Part shown: positions 9,413 through 18,592 of the stretch, one piece after another | Numbering within the stretch: position 1 is the first letter of the stretch | Layout of the letters: every line of letters starts with the position of its first letter | Translations under genes and position numbers: made by a program | Notes under the pieces: model-generated | The model's input: only the letters and a program-made list of their open reading frames with translations | What the model was told of the DNA's origin: nothing | Database searches by the model: none | Assembly (NCBI GenBank): GCA_044238735.1 | Contig: JBIICS010000002.1 | Location: 4,534-68,533, forward strand | Reading direction: 5' to 3' | DNA: 64,000 bases | DNA from: JBIICS01 sp044238735 | Lineage (GTDB): Bacteria; Bacteroidota; Bacteroidia; UBA4408

Positions 9413-10159
9413 CTATTGCCTGCTCACAATCTGCGATAATATAACCGAAGCTGCAATAGCAACATTTAACGATTCGGGTGCCGGGTTATTGCCTTGAAAC
9501 GAAGGAATGGTAATGGGCTTAGAGAGGTTTAAGAGTTCTTTTGATACGCCGTGCGATTCGCTGCCCATGATAAGTACGAAGGGAGAAGAGATTTCATTTT
9601 TAAAAATATTATCTCCTTCCATATTGGCACAATAAACGGGAAGTTTAAGCCTGGATATAAGTTCCGGTAAATCTTCGTAAAAAACTTCTACGTATGCAAA
9701 TGAACCCATAGTAGATTGTATTACTTTAGGATTATATACATCAACAGTGTTTTTACTGCATATAATTTTTTTAATACCAAACCAATGACAAAGTCTGATG
9801 ATCGTGCCTAAATTTCCGGGGTCGTTAATGCCGTCCAGTATTAAGATACTTTCTTTGATGTATTCTGGCTCAATTTTTTCACTTTTCTGTATGTCTACTA
9901 AAGCCAGAACTTTATTGGGTTTGCTTAAATGGGAAATTCGCTCCAGTAAATCCTCGTTTATAATCGTAATATTTTTCTTCAGTTTTTCCGGAGCCTCTTC
10001 TGCCCATTCTTTAAGAGCAAATATTGCCCTTATGTTATATCGAGAATGCAATAACTCACCTACGCATTTAGGTCCTTCTACTATAAACAATTGATTTTCC
10101 CGACGTACTTTTTTATCGGAGAGAGAACGTATGAGCTTAATTTGCGCCTGCGTTAGCAT
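9413..10159 (-). CDS. SpoU/TrmH-family RNA 2'-O-ribose methyltransferase
   Basis: This SPOUT-class enzyme transfers methyl from S-adenosylmethionine to a ribose 2'-OH of rRNA or tRNA. The N-terminal 95 residues form the L30e-like substrate-binding domain. The catalytic domain has the three family motifs: ILDGINDPGNLGTIIR near residue 110 (motif 1, Asn/Arg), LIMGSESHGVS near 195 (motif 2), and PAPESLNVAIAAS from 226 (motif 3), which form the knotted SAM site. The exact target (RlmB-like or TrmH-like) cannot be told from sequence. The gene is a single transcription unit, convergent with fabF and divergent from the TamL-like gene. Confidence 0.92.
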   Translation of the reverse strand: MLTQAQIKLIRSLSDKKVRRENQLFIVEGPKCVGELLHSRYNIRAIFALKEWAEEAPEKLKKNITIINEDLLERISHLSKPNKVLALVDIQKSEKIEPEYIKESILILDGINDPGNLGTIIRLCHWFGIKKIICSKNTVDVYNPKVIQSTMGSFAYVEVFYEDLPELISRLKLPVYCANMEGDNIFKNEISSPFVLIMGSESHGVSKELLNLSKPITIPSFQGNNPAPESLNVAIAASVILSQIVSRQ

Positions 10160-10244
10160 ATTTACAAATGTAGGGAATTACTGGCTTATTTTTTGAGAAA
10201 GAAAGCGCGAATACATTTTTCATAAGCCCTATAATTGTTAACTT

Positions 10245-10252
10245 TACCTTTG
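10245..10252 (+). promoter_or_regulatory. TAnnTTTG promoter element abutting the tamL start
   Basis: TACCTTTG ends only 5 nt before the TTG start codon at 10258. If used, transcription would begin at or within a few bases of the start codon, giving a leaderless message. Confidence 0.5.
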
Positions 10253-10257
10253 GTCGG

Positions 10258-12699
10258 TTGAAAAAAATAAAATTACATATTCTTCTACTTTTTCTGGTCA
10301 ACTTCTGGTATGGATGTTCGATTACCCATCGATTGCCCGAAAATGAATTTCTATTGAGTAATAACCGTTTGATAGTTGATAATTTAAAGTTAAATAAAGA
10401 AGAGATTTTAACTATTATTAAACAAAGGCCTAACAGACGTATTCTTAAGACAATTCGATTTCACCTTAGGGCTTATAATGCGGCAACAGTTTTTCGCGAT
10501 TCGGGTAAAATCAGAAACTGGCTTCAGAATTCGGTTGGAGAAGAGCCGGTTATTCTCGATACAAATTTAACATCCAGAAGTTCAGAACAGATTAGTTTGT
10601 ATTTAAGAAATAAAGGATATTATAACAGTCAGGTAACCGATACAACTGTTTATTTGGGAAGACAAGCTCGTGTTATTTATAAAGTTAAAAGTGGCACTCC
10701 CTATACAATTGGTACGTTTAATTATAGCATTCACGATTCTTTAATAAGGTCCTATGTATTGGCGAATGCCAAAAATACGCTCATAAAATTTGGTGATAAT
10801 TTTGATGTGGATGTTTTGGAAGCAGAGAGGATTCGTATCACAGAAATATTAAAAAATAATGGATTTTATTTTTTTAATAAAGAGTTCCTGGAATATGAGG
10901 CAGATAGTATTAAAAGAAAAGTAAACATCATTTTGCGATTAAGATCCAGAGACGAAATTAAACTAAATATACCTAATCCTAATATTGATATTTTTAGTCC
11001 GTATACCATTACTAACGTAATTATTGATACTGATTTTGATACTCGTAACCCTAATTATATCCATACCGATTCGCTGAGTAGAATTGGATATGTTTTAAAT
11101 TACAATGGGCGCCTTGAATATAATCCCGAAATTATTTTACGTTCTATTTTCTTTCAGCAGGGAGATGTATACAGCGATAAAGCAGTTTCGGATACCTATC
11201 AATCTTTTTCAGAGCTTAAGGCCTTTCGTTATGTAAACATAACATTTCAGCCCGATAATTGGGATATTGGAAATAAGAATCTAAAGTGTAACATTCAGCT
11301 AACACCTGTTATTCCTAAATCTTATTCAATATCAACCGAAGGTACTAACTCGTCAGGTAATTTGGGGGTTAACGGTAATTTAGTCTTTCAAAATAAAAAC
11401 AGTTTTAAAGGCGCACAAATTCTTGAGTTTAAAATGTATGGTGGATTAGAGGTTCAGCGGCTATTGGTTTCTCAAAGCGCGTTAGATAGTTCTGCTGCTA
11501 ATAATCAAATTACAGAAGTGTTGGATAAAACGCCAATAAAAAACACGTTTAACACTTTCGAGATTTCTCCATCTTTGTCTTACGAAGTACCGCAGTTCTG
11601 GCCTTTTAAAGCCGGATTACTTCCCAAGAAAGCACAACCGCACACCATCTTTTCTTCATCTTATAACTATCAGGTACGACCAGACTTTTCAAGAACAGTA
11701 TTTAATACCTCTTTAGCTTGGCGTTTTAAACCTTTTCAAAAATCAAAATTCTTTAATCAATCAAAACTTTTTATCTATCCTTTCGATTTAAATATAATTT
11801 CAATTGTAAAAAGTGAAGCTTTTCTGAAGAAAATTGTAGAAACAAACAATACGGGTATAAAACTTTCTTTTACTGATGTTTTTATACCGGCAAACAAGAT
11901 TTCATTTACCATAAATACCCAGGATGTTAATACTTCATACAAAAACAATCATTTCTTTAAACTCGATCTGGAGCAGGCGGGTGTCATTCTACAAACATTA
12001 AACAAGAATGGAATTATTAATTCTAAACAAACATCACGCGGCACTTATTACTTATTTGAAGATATTCAAGGCGTTCCGAAGCCTTATGCACAATACGTTA
12101 AAGTAGATGTAGATTATCGCTTTTTTCAGAAATTTGTTAATAGTAGCTCTTTTGTATACAGGATTTTTGCTGGAGTAAGTAAACCATACGGAAATAGCGG
12201 AACGTCTTTACCCTTCCAGAAAAGTTATTTTAGCGGTGGAACCAATGATGTTAGGGCTTTCAGAGCTCGAACAATCGGACCCGGCGAGTATAATGCTGGT
12301 TCTGCAAACTCCTTTAATAAAATTGGGGATATAAAATTATTAGGCAATCTGGAATATCGATTTACAATATACAAGGCATGGAAAGGCGCTGTTTTTACTG
12401 ATGGTGGTAATATATGGATTTATCACGCCGATTCATTGAGACCGGGAGCTGAATTTAAATTTGAAAATTTTTACAAGCAAATTGCGATTGGCTCCGGTAT
12501 CGGATTGCGTTATGATTTCGATTTTTTTATTGTTCGTTTAGATATGGCCACACCACTCTACGATCCTATACTTCCCGAAGGCAGCAGAAGGGTTTACTCG
12601 CATATATTGGATAGATCATGGAGGGAACAGTATGGAATAGTGTACGGAACAAAATTTAATCCCATTACATTTAATTTAGGTATAGGATACCCTTTCTAG
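10258..12699 (+). CDS. TamL-like lipidated BamA/TamA-family outer-membrane protein
   Basis: This 813-residue Omp85-superfamily protein has a signal peptide ending in a lipobox (NFWYGC, Cys20), so the mature N-terminus is lipidated. Lipidation marks the Bacteroidota TamA homologue TamL. POTRA-like alpha/beta repeats occupy about residues 25-340 (for example LYLRNKGYYNSQV and EILKNNGFYFF), followed by the C-terminal 16-stranded barrel with the loop-6 region (SYFSGGTNDVRAFRARTIGPGEY, split here as SGGTNDVRAF and RTIGPGEY) near residue 660. It is expected to help insert barrel proteins or transport envelope material together with an inner-membrane TamB, not seen here. The start is TTG; there is no in-frame ATG before the lipobox. 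aroE follows after 2 nt, so they are probably one operon. Confidence 0.88.
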   Translation: MKKIKLHILLLFLVNFWYGCSITHRLPENEFLLSNNRLIVDNLKLNKEEILTIIKQRPNRRILKTIRFHLRAYNAATVFRDSGKIRNWLQNSVGEEPVILDTNLTSRSSEQISLYLRNKGYYNSQVTDTTVYLGRQARVIYKVKSGTPYTIGTFNYSIHDSLIRSYVLANAKNTLIKFGDNFDVDVLEAERIRITEILKNNGFYFFNKEFLEYEADSIKRKVNIILRLRSRDEIKLNIPNPNIDIFSPYTITNVIIDTDFDTRNPNYIHTDSLSRIGYVLNYNGRLEYNPEIILRSIFFQQGDVYSDKAVSDTYQSFSELKAFRYVNITFQPDNWDIGNKNLKCNIQLTPVIPKSYSISTEGTNSSGNLGVNGNLVFQNKNSFKGAQILEFKMYGGLEVQRLLVSQSALDSSAANNQITEVLDKTPIKNTFNTFEISPSLSYEVPQFWPFKAGLLPKKAQPHTIFSSSYNYQVRPDFSRTVFNTSLAWRFKPFQKSKFFNQSKLFIYPFDLNIISIVKSEAFLKKIVETNNTGIKLSFTDVFIPANKISFTINTQDVNTSYKNNHFFKLDLEQAGVILQTLNKNGIINSKQTSRGTYYLFEDIQGVPKPYAQYVKVDVDYRFFQKFVNSSSFVYRIFAGVSKPYGNSGTSLPFQKSYFSGGTNDVRAFRARTIGPGEYNAGSANSFNKIGDIKLLGNLEYRFTIYKAWKGAVFTDGGNIWIYHADSLRPGAEFKFENFYKQIAIGSGIGLRYDFDFFIVRLDMATPLYDPILPEGSRRVYSHILDRSWREQYGIVYGTKFNPITFNLGIGYPF

Positions 12700-12701
12700 T
12701 T

Positions 12702-13460
12702 ATGGAAAATATATATGGTTTACTGGGCAAAAAATTGTCTCATTCGTTTTCAAAGAAATATTTTACTGATAAATTTCAGGAACTATCAATAAATAATTCA
12801 CAGTATCTAAATTTTGAAATTGAAGAAATTAACTTGTTAAAAAAAATTATTGTAGATTACCCTAATATAAAGGGTTTAAATGTAACAATTCCTTATAAGG
12901 AGTCCGTTATTAATCTGTTAGACGAGTTAAGTGAGGAAGTTAAAATAATTGGAGCAGTAAATACTATTAAAATTAGCTGGTTAAATAACAAAGCTTTTCT
13001 AAAAGGATATAATACCGATGCATATGGCTTTGCTCAATCTATCAAGCCTTTTCTGGATTATAATCATCAACGTGCTTTAATTCTGGGTAATGGCGGTGCC
13101 GCAAAGGCGGTAAAGTATGTTTTAAATAATTTGGGAATCGATTATATAGTCATATCCCGAAATCCGGATAGAACAAAAAACGAGTTAGCATATTCCGATT
13201 TAAATGAATATGCGATTAATCAAAATAAGTTTATTATTAATACTACCCCTTTGGGAATGTATCCCAATGAAAACGATTATCCTGATATACCTTATGCCGG
13301 TATTTCGAACTTGCATTTATGCGTTGATCTGATATACAATCCCGAGAAAACTATTTTCCTCCAAAAAAGTGAAAACCAGGGATCAAAAATTTTGAACGGA
13401 TTAACTATGCTTAAAATGCAGGCCGAAAAGGCCTGGGAAATCTGGAATTCTAACTTATAA
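12702..13460 (+). CDS. aroE: Shikimate dehydrogenase
   Basis: The enzyme reduces 3-dehydroshikimate to shikimate with NADPH in chorismate and aromatic amino-acid synthesis. At 252 residues it is slightly short for the family. Visible motifs are SHS at 13-15 (shikimate binding), NVTIPYK with catalytic Lys66, GAVNTIK, YNTDAYGF with catalytic Asp106, the nucleotide loop LGNGGAAKA near 128-136, NTTPLGMYPN, and the C-terminal NGLTMLKMQA. It starts 2 nt after the TamL-like gene, implying co-transcription of functionally unrelated genes. Confidence 0.96.
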   Translation: MENIYGLLGKKLSHSFSKKYFTDKFQELSINNSQYLNFEIEEINLLKKIIVDYPNIKGLNVTIPYKESVINLLDELSEEVKIIGAVNTIKISWLNNKAFLKGYNTDAYGFAQSIKPFLDYNHQRALILGNGGAAKAVKYVLNNLGIDYIVISRNPDRTKNELAYSDLNEYAINQNKFIINTTPLGMYPNENDYPDIPYAGISNLHLCVDLIYNPEKTIFLQKSENQGSKILNGLTMLKMQAEKAWEIWNSNL

Positions 13461-13514
13461 CTTTCTAAATATCAAAGTCTTAAACTTATAGGTAGAGAAT
13501 ACTAAAAAAACATG

Positions 13515-13522
13515 TATATTTG
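13515..13522 (+). promoter_or_regulatory. TAnnTTTG promoter element for the lipoprotein/sugar transferase pair
   Basis: TATATTTG matches the Bacteroidota -7 consensus and would give a 5' leader of roughly 70 nt before ATG 13600. Confidence 0.55.
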
Positions 13523-13599
13523 CCCTACAAACAAATTTACATCAGCCTATAGATAAAGCTCTACCCATTATTTTAATTAATATCCAGGTTTAAGAGCGT

Positions 13600-14478
13600 A
13601 TGTATTTTGGCAAATCATTAGGAATTATTTTTGCAAGTTTTATCTTGTTATTTTTAACAGGATGCGACCTCTTTAATCCTAAAGCAGAAATTCCTTCATA
13701 CATTGAAATTGATAAATTTATTATAAATACCGATTCCTTAACTCAGGGTTCCAGCGCTCAAAAAATAACAGATGCCTGGATTTATTTGAATGATAACCTG
13801 CAAGGAGTTTATGAATTGCCTGCAAAATTTCCTGTAATTGCGGATGGAACGTATAATCTTAAGGTGTATCCGGGAATTAAGGTAAATGGTATTTCCGGAT
13901 CCAGAGCGGCTTATACATTTCTTAATTACTACGAGGATAAAAATTTCTCTTTATCTAAGGAAAAAACAAATAAAATTACCGGAACTTCCACTTATAAGTC
14001 ATACTTAACGTTTACCTGGCTCGAAAACTTTGAGTCGCAGGGAATAACTTTAATTAGGGGAATAACTTCAGATACCGGTTTTCAGGTGGTAACCGGAGGC
14101 CCTCAATCATTCAATAATACTAGGTTTGGGGCTGTTTATTTGGATGGTAATAAAACTAAATTTATGGCCACCTCCTACCAGGGGTTTAAATTACCAAGCG
14201 ATGGTACGCGGGCAAGTTTTCTTGAATTGCATTATGCTACTACAGGCCCAATGATTGTGGGTATAATTGCCAACCAAACAGGTGCTACCGCCACAGTGCC
14301 TTTGATCACGTTAAACTCAACCGGCGGAGCATGGAATAAGACCTACCTTAATTTCTCCGATTTAATTAATAGTAACAGAACCGCAAAGGATTATTCCGTC
14401 TATTTTGCAGGTACTCGTAAGGCAGAAGATAGTCCAACACAATATTTTTTCGAGAACATAAAGTTGATTCATGAATAG
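13600..14478 (+). CDS. Predicted lipoprotein, 292 aa
   Basis: A signal peptide with a clean lipobox (FLTGC, Cys22) predicts a lipid-anchored envelope protein. The mature part is strand-rich, with a PEGA-like or Ig-like N-terminal segment (AWIYLNDNLQGVYELP, GTYNLKVYPGIK) and a C-terminal half that resembles a jelly-roll (SYQGFKLPSDG, GGAWNKTYLNFSDL). I do not recognise a named family. Its end overlaps the start of the sugar transferase gene by 8 nt (ATGAATAG), so translation is probably coupled. The pairing hints at a role in surface polysaccharide display, which is inference only. Confidence 0.8.
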   Translation: MYFGKSLGIIFASFILLFLTGCDLFNPKAEIPSYIEIDKFIINTDSLTQGSSAQKITDAWIYLNDNLQGVYELPAKFPVIADGTYNLKVYPGIKVNGISGSRAAYTFLNYYEDKNFSLSKEKTNKITGTSTYKSYLTFTWLENFESQGITLIRGITSDTGFQVVTGGPQSFNNTRFGAVYLDGNKTKFMATSYQGFKLPSDGTRASFLELHYATTGPMIVGIIANQTGATATVPLITLNSTGGAWNKTYLNFSDLINSNRTAKDYSVYFAGTRKAEDSPTQYFFENIKLIHE

Positions 14479-15886
14479 GCAAACACAAACATTAAAGTAT
14501 ATTCTTTCTGATGTTGTGTCGGCAATATTAGCCTGGACTACTTTTTTTGCATATCGTAAAATATATATCGAACCCAAAAAATTAGGATATTCTATTCCTT
14601 TAATTTTTGATGATAATTTTTATAAGGCTTTAATTTTTCTGCCGGTTTTTTGGGTTTTATTATTCGCTTTAGGCGGAACATACCTGGATGTTTTAAGACG
14701 ATCACGTTTAAAGGAGTTGGGTCAAACATTCTTAATTACAGTATTAGGAGGCTTTATACTCTTTTTTATTTTGTTATTAGACGATTTTATAAGTGATTAT
14801 CGTTTTTATTATTATAATCTTTTTACACTACTTCTCACGCATTTAATTGCTTTCCTGATACCCCGCTTAACACTCACTACCTTAACTGTTTTAAAAGTAC
14901 ATAAGCGAAAAATTGGATTTAATACTTTAATTATTGGCAGTAACGCTAAAGCCTTATCGTTGTTTCACGAAATGCAGGGACAAAAAAATTCATCTGGAAA
15001 TATCTTTATTGGATATGCACATTTAGATAATTTTAACGGTTCCGACTTGTCTGCTTTTATACCACGTTTGGGTAATGTCGAAAATATTGAAGATTTGATT
15101 AAACAATATAAAGTTGAAGAAGTGATTATTGCAATTGAATCTTCTGAACATAATAAGCTAAACGAGATTTTAAATAAAGTAGAAGGATTAAATGTGATTG
15201 TAAAGATTATACCAGACATGTACGATATTTTAAGTGGTTTGGTAAAGATGACATCTATTTTTGGGGCTCCTTTAATTCAAATATCAAGAGAATTGATGTC
15301 TCCATGGCAAAAGGCTGTGAAACGCCTTATGGATATTGTAATTTCTTTTATCGCCTTGGTATTACTTTCCCCCTTGTATATCATCATCGCTTTGTTTGTT
15401 AAGTTTTCCTCAAACGGCCCCATTCTTTTTAAACAACTCAGAATTGGTATCCATGGCAAACCCTTTTATATTTTAAAATTTCGTTCCATGTATATAGATG
15501 CAGAAAAGAATGGGCCTGCTTTATCTAGCGATAATGATAAACGCATAACTCCGGTTGGTAAATTCCTTCGTAAAACACGCCTGGATGAATTACCTCAATT
15601 TTATAATGTTTTAATTGGTGAAATGAGTCTGGTAGGTCCTCGCCCCGAACGACAATTTTTTATTGATCAAATTGTTTTAAAAGCTCCTCATTATAAATAT
15701 CTTCATAAAGTTAGACCCGGCATTACTTCGTGGGGGCAAGTTAAATATGGTTATGCAGAAAATGTAGATCAAATGGTGGCACGATTAAAATTTGATATCC
15801 TATACATCGAAAACATGTCGCTGGCACTCGATTTTAAAATCATGATTTATACGGCTCTAATTATGATTCAGGGCAGAGGAAAATAA
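14471..15886 (+). CDS. Polyprenyl-phosphate sugar-1-phosphate transferase (WcaJ/WbaP-like)
   Basis: This inner-membrane enzyme starts exopolysaccharide or O-antigen units by moving a sugar phosphate from a UDP-sugar to undecaprenyl phosphate. The N-terminal half has four membrane segments (about residues 8-30, 48-68, 84-104, 115-135), then a Rossmann-like domain (NTLIIGSNAKA near 160). The C-terminal catalytic domain from residue 283 begins KRLMDIVIS, then KFRSMY, the conserved TRLDELPQFYNVLIGEM region and LVGPRPE, and ends in VRPGITSWGQV. The 471-residue length fits the full-length (not core-only) type. No glycosyltransferase cluster follows, so it may act for polysaccharides encoded elsewhere. 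Confidence 0.93.
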   Translation: MNRQTQTLKYILSDVVSAILAWTTFFAYRKIYIEPKKLGYSIPLIFDDNFYKALIFLPVFWVLLFALGGTYLDVLRRSRLKELGQTFLITVLGGFILFFILLLDDFISDYRFYYYNLFTLLLTHLIAFLIPRLTLTTLTVLKVHKRKIGFNTLIIGSNAKALSLFHEMQGQKNSSGNIFIGYAHLDNFNGSDLSAFIPRLGNVENIEDLIKQYKVEEVIIAIESSEHNKLNEILNKVEGLNVIVKIIPDMYDILSGLVKMTSIFGAPLIQISRELMSPWQKAVKRLMDIVISFIALVLLSPLYIIIALFVKFSSNGPILFKQLRIGIHGKPFYILKFRSMYIDAEKNGPALSSDNDKRITPVGKFLRKTRLDELPQFYNVLIGEMSLVGPRPERQFFIDQIVLKAPHYKYLHKVRPGITSWGQVKYGYAENVDQMVARLKFDILYIENMSLALDFKIMIYTALIMIQGRGK

Positions 15887-16043
15887 CTGGGCTCAACGGC
15901 ATTTAGTGTTCACGCTTTACGAAGATTAACTTTTAAAAAAATAAGGAGTTGATATCCACTATTACATCATATCTTTTTGCCCTATAGACATCTTCAATTA
16001 GCCAATAATTAGTAGCTTTAGATTCTCAAAAATTATTATCAGT

Positions 16044-17432
16044 ATGTCAGTTCAGAAACAATATTTAGAACAAAACAAAGACAGATTCATTAATGAATTA
16101 TTAGACTTATTAAGAATCCCCTCTATAAGTGCCGACCCTAAATATAAAGCCGATGTTATTAAAACAGCAGAGGCAGTTAAAAAAAGTTTAATTGACGTAG
16201 GGGCCGAAAACTGCGAATTGGTTGAAACTCCCGGTTATCCGGTAGTTTATGCCGAAAAGATCATTAATCCTTCCTTGCCAACGGTTTTAGTGTATGGTCA
16301 CTACGATGTACAACCTGCTGATCCATTAGATTTATGGCATTCTGGTCCTTTTGAACCTATAATAAAGAAAACAGATCTTCATCCCGAAGGTGCCATTTTT
16401 GCTCGCGGTGCATGCGATGATAAAGGACAAATGTTTATGCATGTAAAAGCCTTCGAGATCATGATTAAAACTAATACGCTTCCTTGCAATGTAAAGTTTA
16501 TGATTGAAGGTGAGGAAGAAGTAGGCTCGTCTAATCTTGGCCATTTCTTAAAAGCGAATAAAGAAAAATTAAAAGGTGATGTTATCCTGATTTCGGATAC
16601 TTCTATTATTGCAAATGATATTCCGAGTATAACTACCGGATTGCGTGGTTTAAGTTATCTGGAGGTTGAAGTAACTGGCCCTAATCGCGATCTGCACAGC
16701 GGAATATACGGAGGAGCTGTTGCCAATCCCATAAATATTCTTTGCGAAATGATTGCGTCTTTAAAAGATCAAAACAATCATATTTCAATTCCCGGATTTT
16801 ATGATGATGTCGAAATCTTATCCGAATTAGAGCGAGCCGATATGGCAAAGGCTCCTTTTAGCATAGATGAGTATAAAAAACATTTAAACATCGAAGAGGT
16901 GAGGGGAGAGGAAGGTTTTACAACAAATGAACGCATTTCAATTCGTCCATCACTTGATGTTAACGGTATCTGGGGTGGATATATAGGGGAAGGAGCTAAA
17001 ACAGTTCTGCCTTCTAAAGCTTATGCAAAAATATCTATGCGTTTGGTTCCTAATCAAAATAGCGATAAAATATCTAATCTTTTTCAGAAACATTTCGAAA
17101 GTATTGCTCCTAAAAGTATTAAGGTAAAGGTAACTCCTCATCATGGAGGAAACCCGGTAGTTACCCCAACCGATACTCCTGCCTATAAGGCAGCTCATCA
17201 GGCCATGCTCGAAACGTATGGTAAAGCGCCTATTCCAAAAAGAGAAGGAGGAAGTATACCAATTGTGGCGTTATTTGAAGAAGTATTAGGATTGAAATCA
17301 GTATTAATGGGATTTGGTTTAAATTCTGATTCCATTCACTCACCTAATGAACATTATGGATTGTTTAATTATTTTAAAGGCATTGAGACTATTCCATTAT
17401 TTTTTAAACATTATACGGAGTTAAAAAAATAA
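16044..17432 (+). CDS. M20-family metallopeptidase (dipeptidase)
   Basis: A cytoplasmic di-zinc peptidase that cleaves dipeptides, closest to the carnosinase/CNDP group. The 462-residue length is typical. Metal ligands and base are visible: His86 in VYGHYDVQPAD, Asp125 in RGACDDKG, and Glu158/Glu159 in EGEEEVGSS; the lid domain has the GLRGLSYLEVEVTGPNRDLHSG segment (seen as LRGLSYLEV and RDLHSG) and the final ligand is in SIHSPNEHY. There is no signal peptide. TAGCTTTA at 16013-16020 is a possible -7 element. It stands alone and converges on tsaC with a shared terminator. Confidence 0.94.
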   Translation: MSVQKQYLEQNKDRFINELLDLLRIPSISADPKYKADVIKTAEAVKKSLIDVGAENCELVETPGYPVVYAEKIINPSLPTVLVYGHYDVQPADPLDLWHSGPFEPIIKKTDLHPEGAIFARGACDDKGQMFMHVKAFEIMIKTNTLPCNVKFMIEGEEEVGSSNLGHFLKANKEKLKGDVILISDTSIIANDIPSITTGLRGLSYLEVEVTGPNRDLHSGIYGGAVANPINILCEMIASLKDQNNHISIPGFYDDVEILSELERADMAKAPFSIDEYKKHLNIEEVRGEEGFTTNERISIRPSLDVNGIWGGYIGEGAKTVLPSKAYAKISMRLVPNQNSDKISNLFQKHFESIAPKSIKVKVTPHHGGNPVVTPTDTPAYKAAHQAMLETYGKAPIPKREGGSIPIVALFEEVLGLKSVLMGFGLNSDSIHSPNEHYGLFNYFKGIETIPLFFKHYTELKK

Positions 17433-17435
17433 TTT

Positions 17436-17460
17436 AAAACCGGGAGACCCCGGTTTTTTT
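17436..17460. terminator. Bidirectional Rho-independent terminator
   Basis: AAAACCGGG (17436-17444) pairs with CCCGGTTTT (17449-17457) and T-runs follow on both strands. It separates the convergent dipeptidase and tsaC genes. Confidence 0.85.
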
Positions 17461-18421
17461 ATTTCCTAATGGATGCTCTTCTTAAACGATCGTTAATGGC
17501 TATCCCTAAACCGTTATCAGGTAAAAGCTCTGCTATTATCTCAGGCGAAGTGCTTTCATCAGCTTCTCTTAATGCCGAAAAAAGATTCTGAGCAGCTTCA
17601 TCAATATTTTCATTATTGGTTAGCATTAAAACCTTATTTTCTTTAATGGTCTGATATTCTTTTGTAAATGCAATAAACAAAGCGTTAGTTGGATTTTGTA
17701 TTCTTTTTAGAAATTCTTGTTTGGATAATAAATATAAATGCTTACCAGGTGCATAATGGGTGTCCATCTGTCCGGGTGCTTTCGGATTGCTGTTTTCGTT
17801 AAGGGCAAGTTCAATATTACCTGTAACGGCTTCAATTTTTTCTAAACTTAAACCGCCCAATCGGTATAAATAGGGAGTATTGCCAATAAAACCTATTATG
17901 GTCGATTCTATGCCAACATTACAACTTCCGCCGTCTAAAATATAATTAATTTTAGCGCCTAATTGATCGTTTACATGTTTGGCTCGGGTAGGACTTATAT
18001 ATCCAAAAGGATTAGCGCTTGGAGCAGCCAATGGGAAGTTGATCTTTTTTAATAGATTTAAGGTTAAAGGATGATTGGGTATTCTAATACCAACTGTATC
18101 TAAGCCCGATGTAACAATATCAGGAATTATTGATTTTTTCTTTAGAACAATTGTAAGGGGTCCGGGAGAAAAGTGTTTATAAAGAAGGCGAGCTTTTTCG
18201 GGCAGCTCCTCTGCATACTTTTCAATTTCTTCAATTCCTGAAACATGAACAATTAAGGGATCAAAACTGGGCCTTTCTTTTATCTTAAAAATGTTTAGAC
18301 AGGCATCAGCATTAAGGGCATTAGCGGCCAGGCCATAAACTGTTTCCGTTGGTATTCCAACACACTCGCCGTTTTTAAGGAGTTCAGCTGCCTTATTTAT
18401 GTCTGTACCTATTAGAGCCAC
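17459..18421 (-). CDS. Threonylcarbamoyl-AMP synthase (Sua5/YrdC type)
   Basis: The enzyme makes L-threonylcarbamoyl-AMP from threonine, bicarbonate and ATP, the first step of t6A modification at position 37 of ANN-decoding tRNAs. The YrdC domain fills residues 5-205: IPTETVYGLA, KIKERPSFDPL, PGPLTIVL, RIPNHPL, LAAPSANPFG. The C-terminal 110 residues with linker GQMDTHYAPGK form the Sua5 domain, so this is the long Sua5 type rather than short TsaC. The start is GTG at 18421, forced because a stop lies three codons upstream in frame. It is transcribed in the same direction as the tRNA-Leu gene, whose terminator sits just before it. Confidence 0.95.
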   Translation of the reverse strand: MALIGTDINKAAELLKNGECVGIPTETVYGLAANALNADACLNIFKIKERPSFDPLIVHVSGIEEIEKYAEELPEKARLLYKHFSPGPLTIVLKKKSIIPDIVTSGLDTVGIRIPNHPLTLNLLKKINFPLAAPSANPFGYISPTRAKHVNDQLGAKINYILDGGSCNVGIESTIIGFIGNTPYLYRLGGLSLEKIEAVTGNIELALNENSNPKAPGQMDTHYAPGKHLYLLSKQEFLKRIQNPTNALFIAFTKEYQTIKENKVLMLTNNENIDEAAQNLFSALREADESTSPEIIAELLPDNGLGIAINDRLRRASIRK

Positions 18422-18432
18422 GCTGGTTTAAA

Positions 18433-18458
18433 TAAAAAATGCAACCCTGGGGTTGCAT
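18433..18458 (-). terminator. Rho-independent terminator of tRNA-Leu
   Basis: ATGCAACC (18439-18446) pairs with GGTTGCAT (18451-18458) around CTGG; on the minus strand a T6 run follows. It begins 2 nt after the tRNA CCA end and leaves only 11 nt before the tsaC start. Confidence 0.85.
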
Positions 18459-18459
18459 A

Positions 18460-18544
18460 TGGTGCGGAAGAAGGGACTCGAACCCCCACGCCTCGCGGCG
18501 CCAGATCCTAAGTCTGGTGCGGCTACCAATTACGCCACTTCCGC
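18460..18544 (-). tRNA. tRNA-Leu (anticodon UAG)
   Basis: On the minus strand the sequence folds as a class II tRNA. Acceptor arms GCGGAAG (18544-18538) and CTTCCGC (18470-18464) pair fully. The D-arm contains AATTGGTAG. The anticodon stem is CCAGA/TCTGG with loop CTTAGGA, giving anticodon TAG. A long variable arm (CGCCGCGAGGCG) and the T-loop GTTCGAGTC follow. The discriminator is A and CCA is encoded. The long variable arm and anticodon identify leucine, reading CUA and related codons. Confidence 0.97.
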
Positions 18545-18556
18545 ATCTTAGGAATG

Positions 18557-18589
18557 CAAATATACTAAAATTTCGTTTTTTTATGCAAA
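18557..18589 (-). promoter_or_regulatory. Complete Bacteroidota promoter for tRNA-Leu
   Basis: On the minus strand TTTG (18589-18586) is followed after 21 bp by TATATTTG (18564-18557), 12 nt before the tRNA 5' end. This is the best match in the window to the TTTG-N19-TAnnTTTG consensus. Confidence 0.75.
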
Positions 18590-18592
18590 TAT

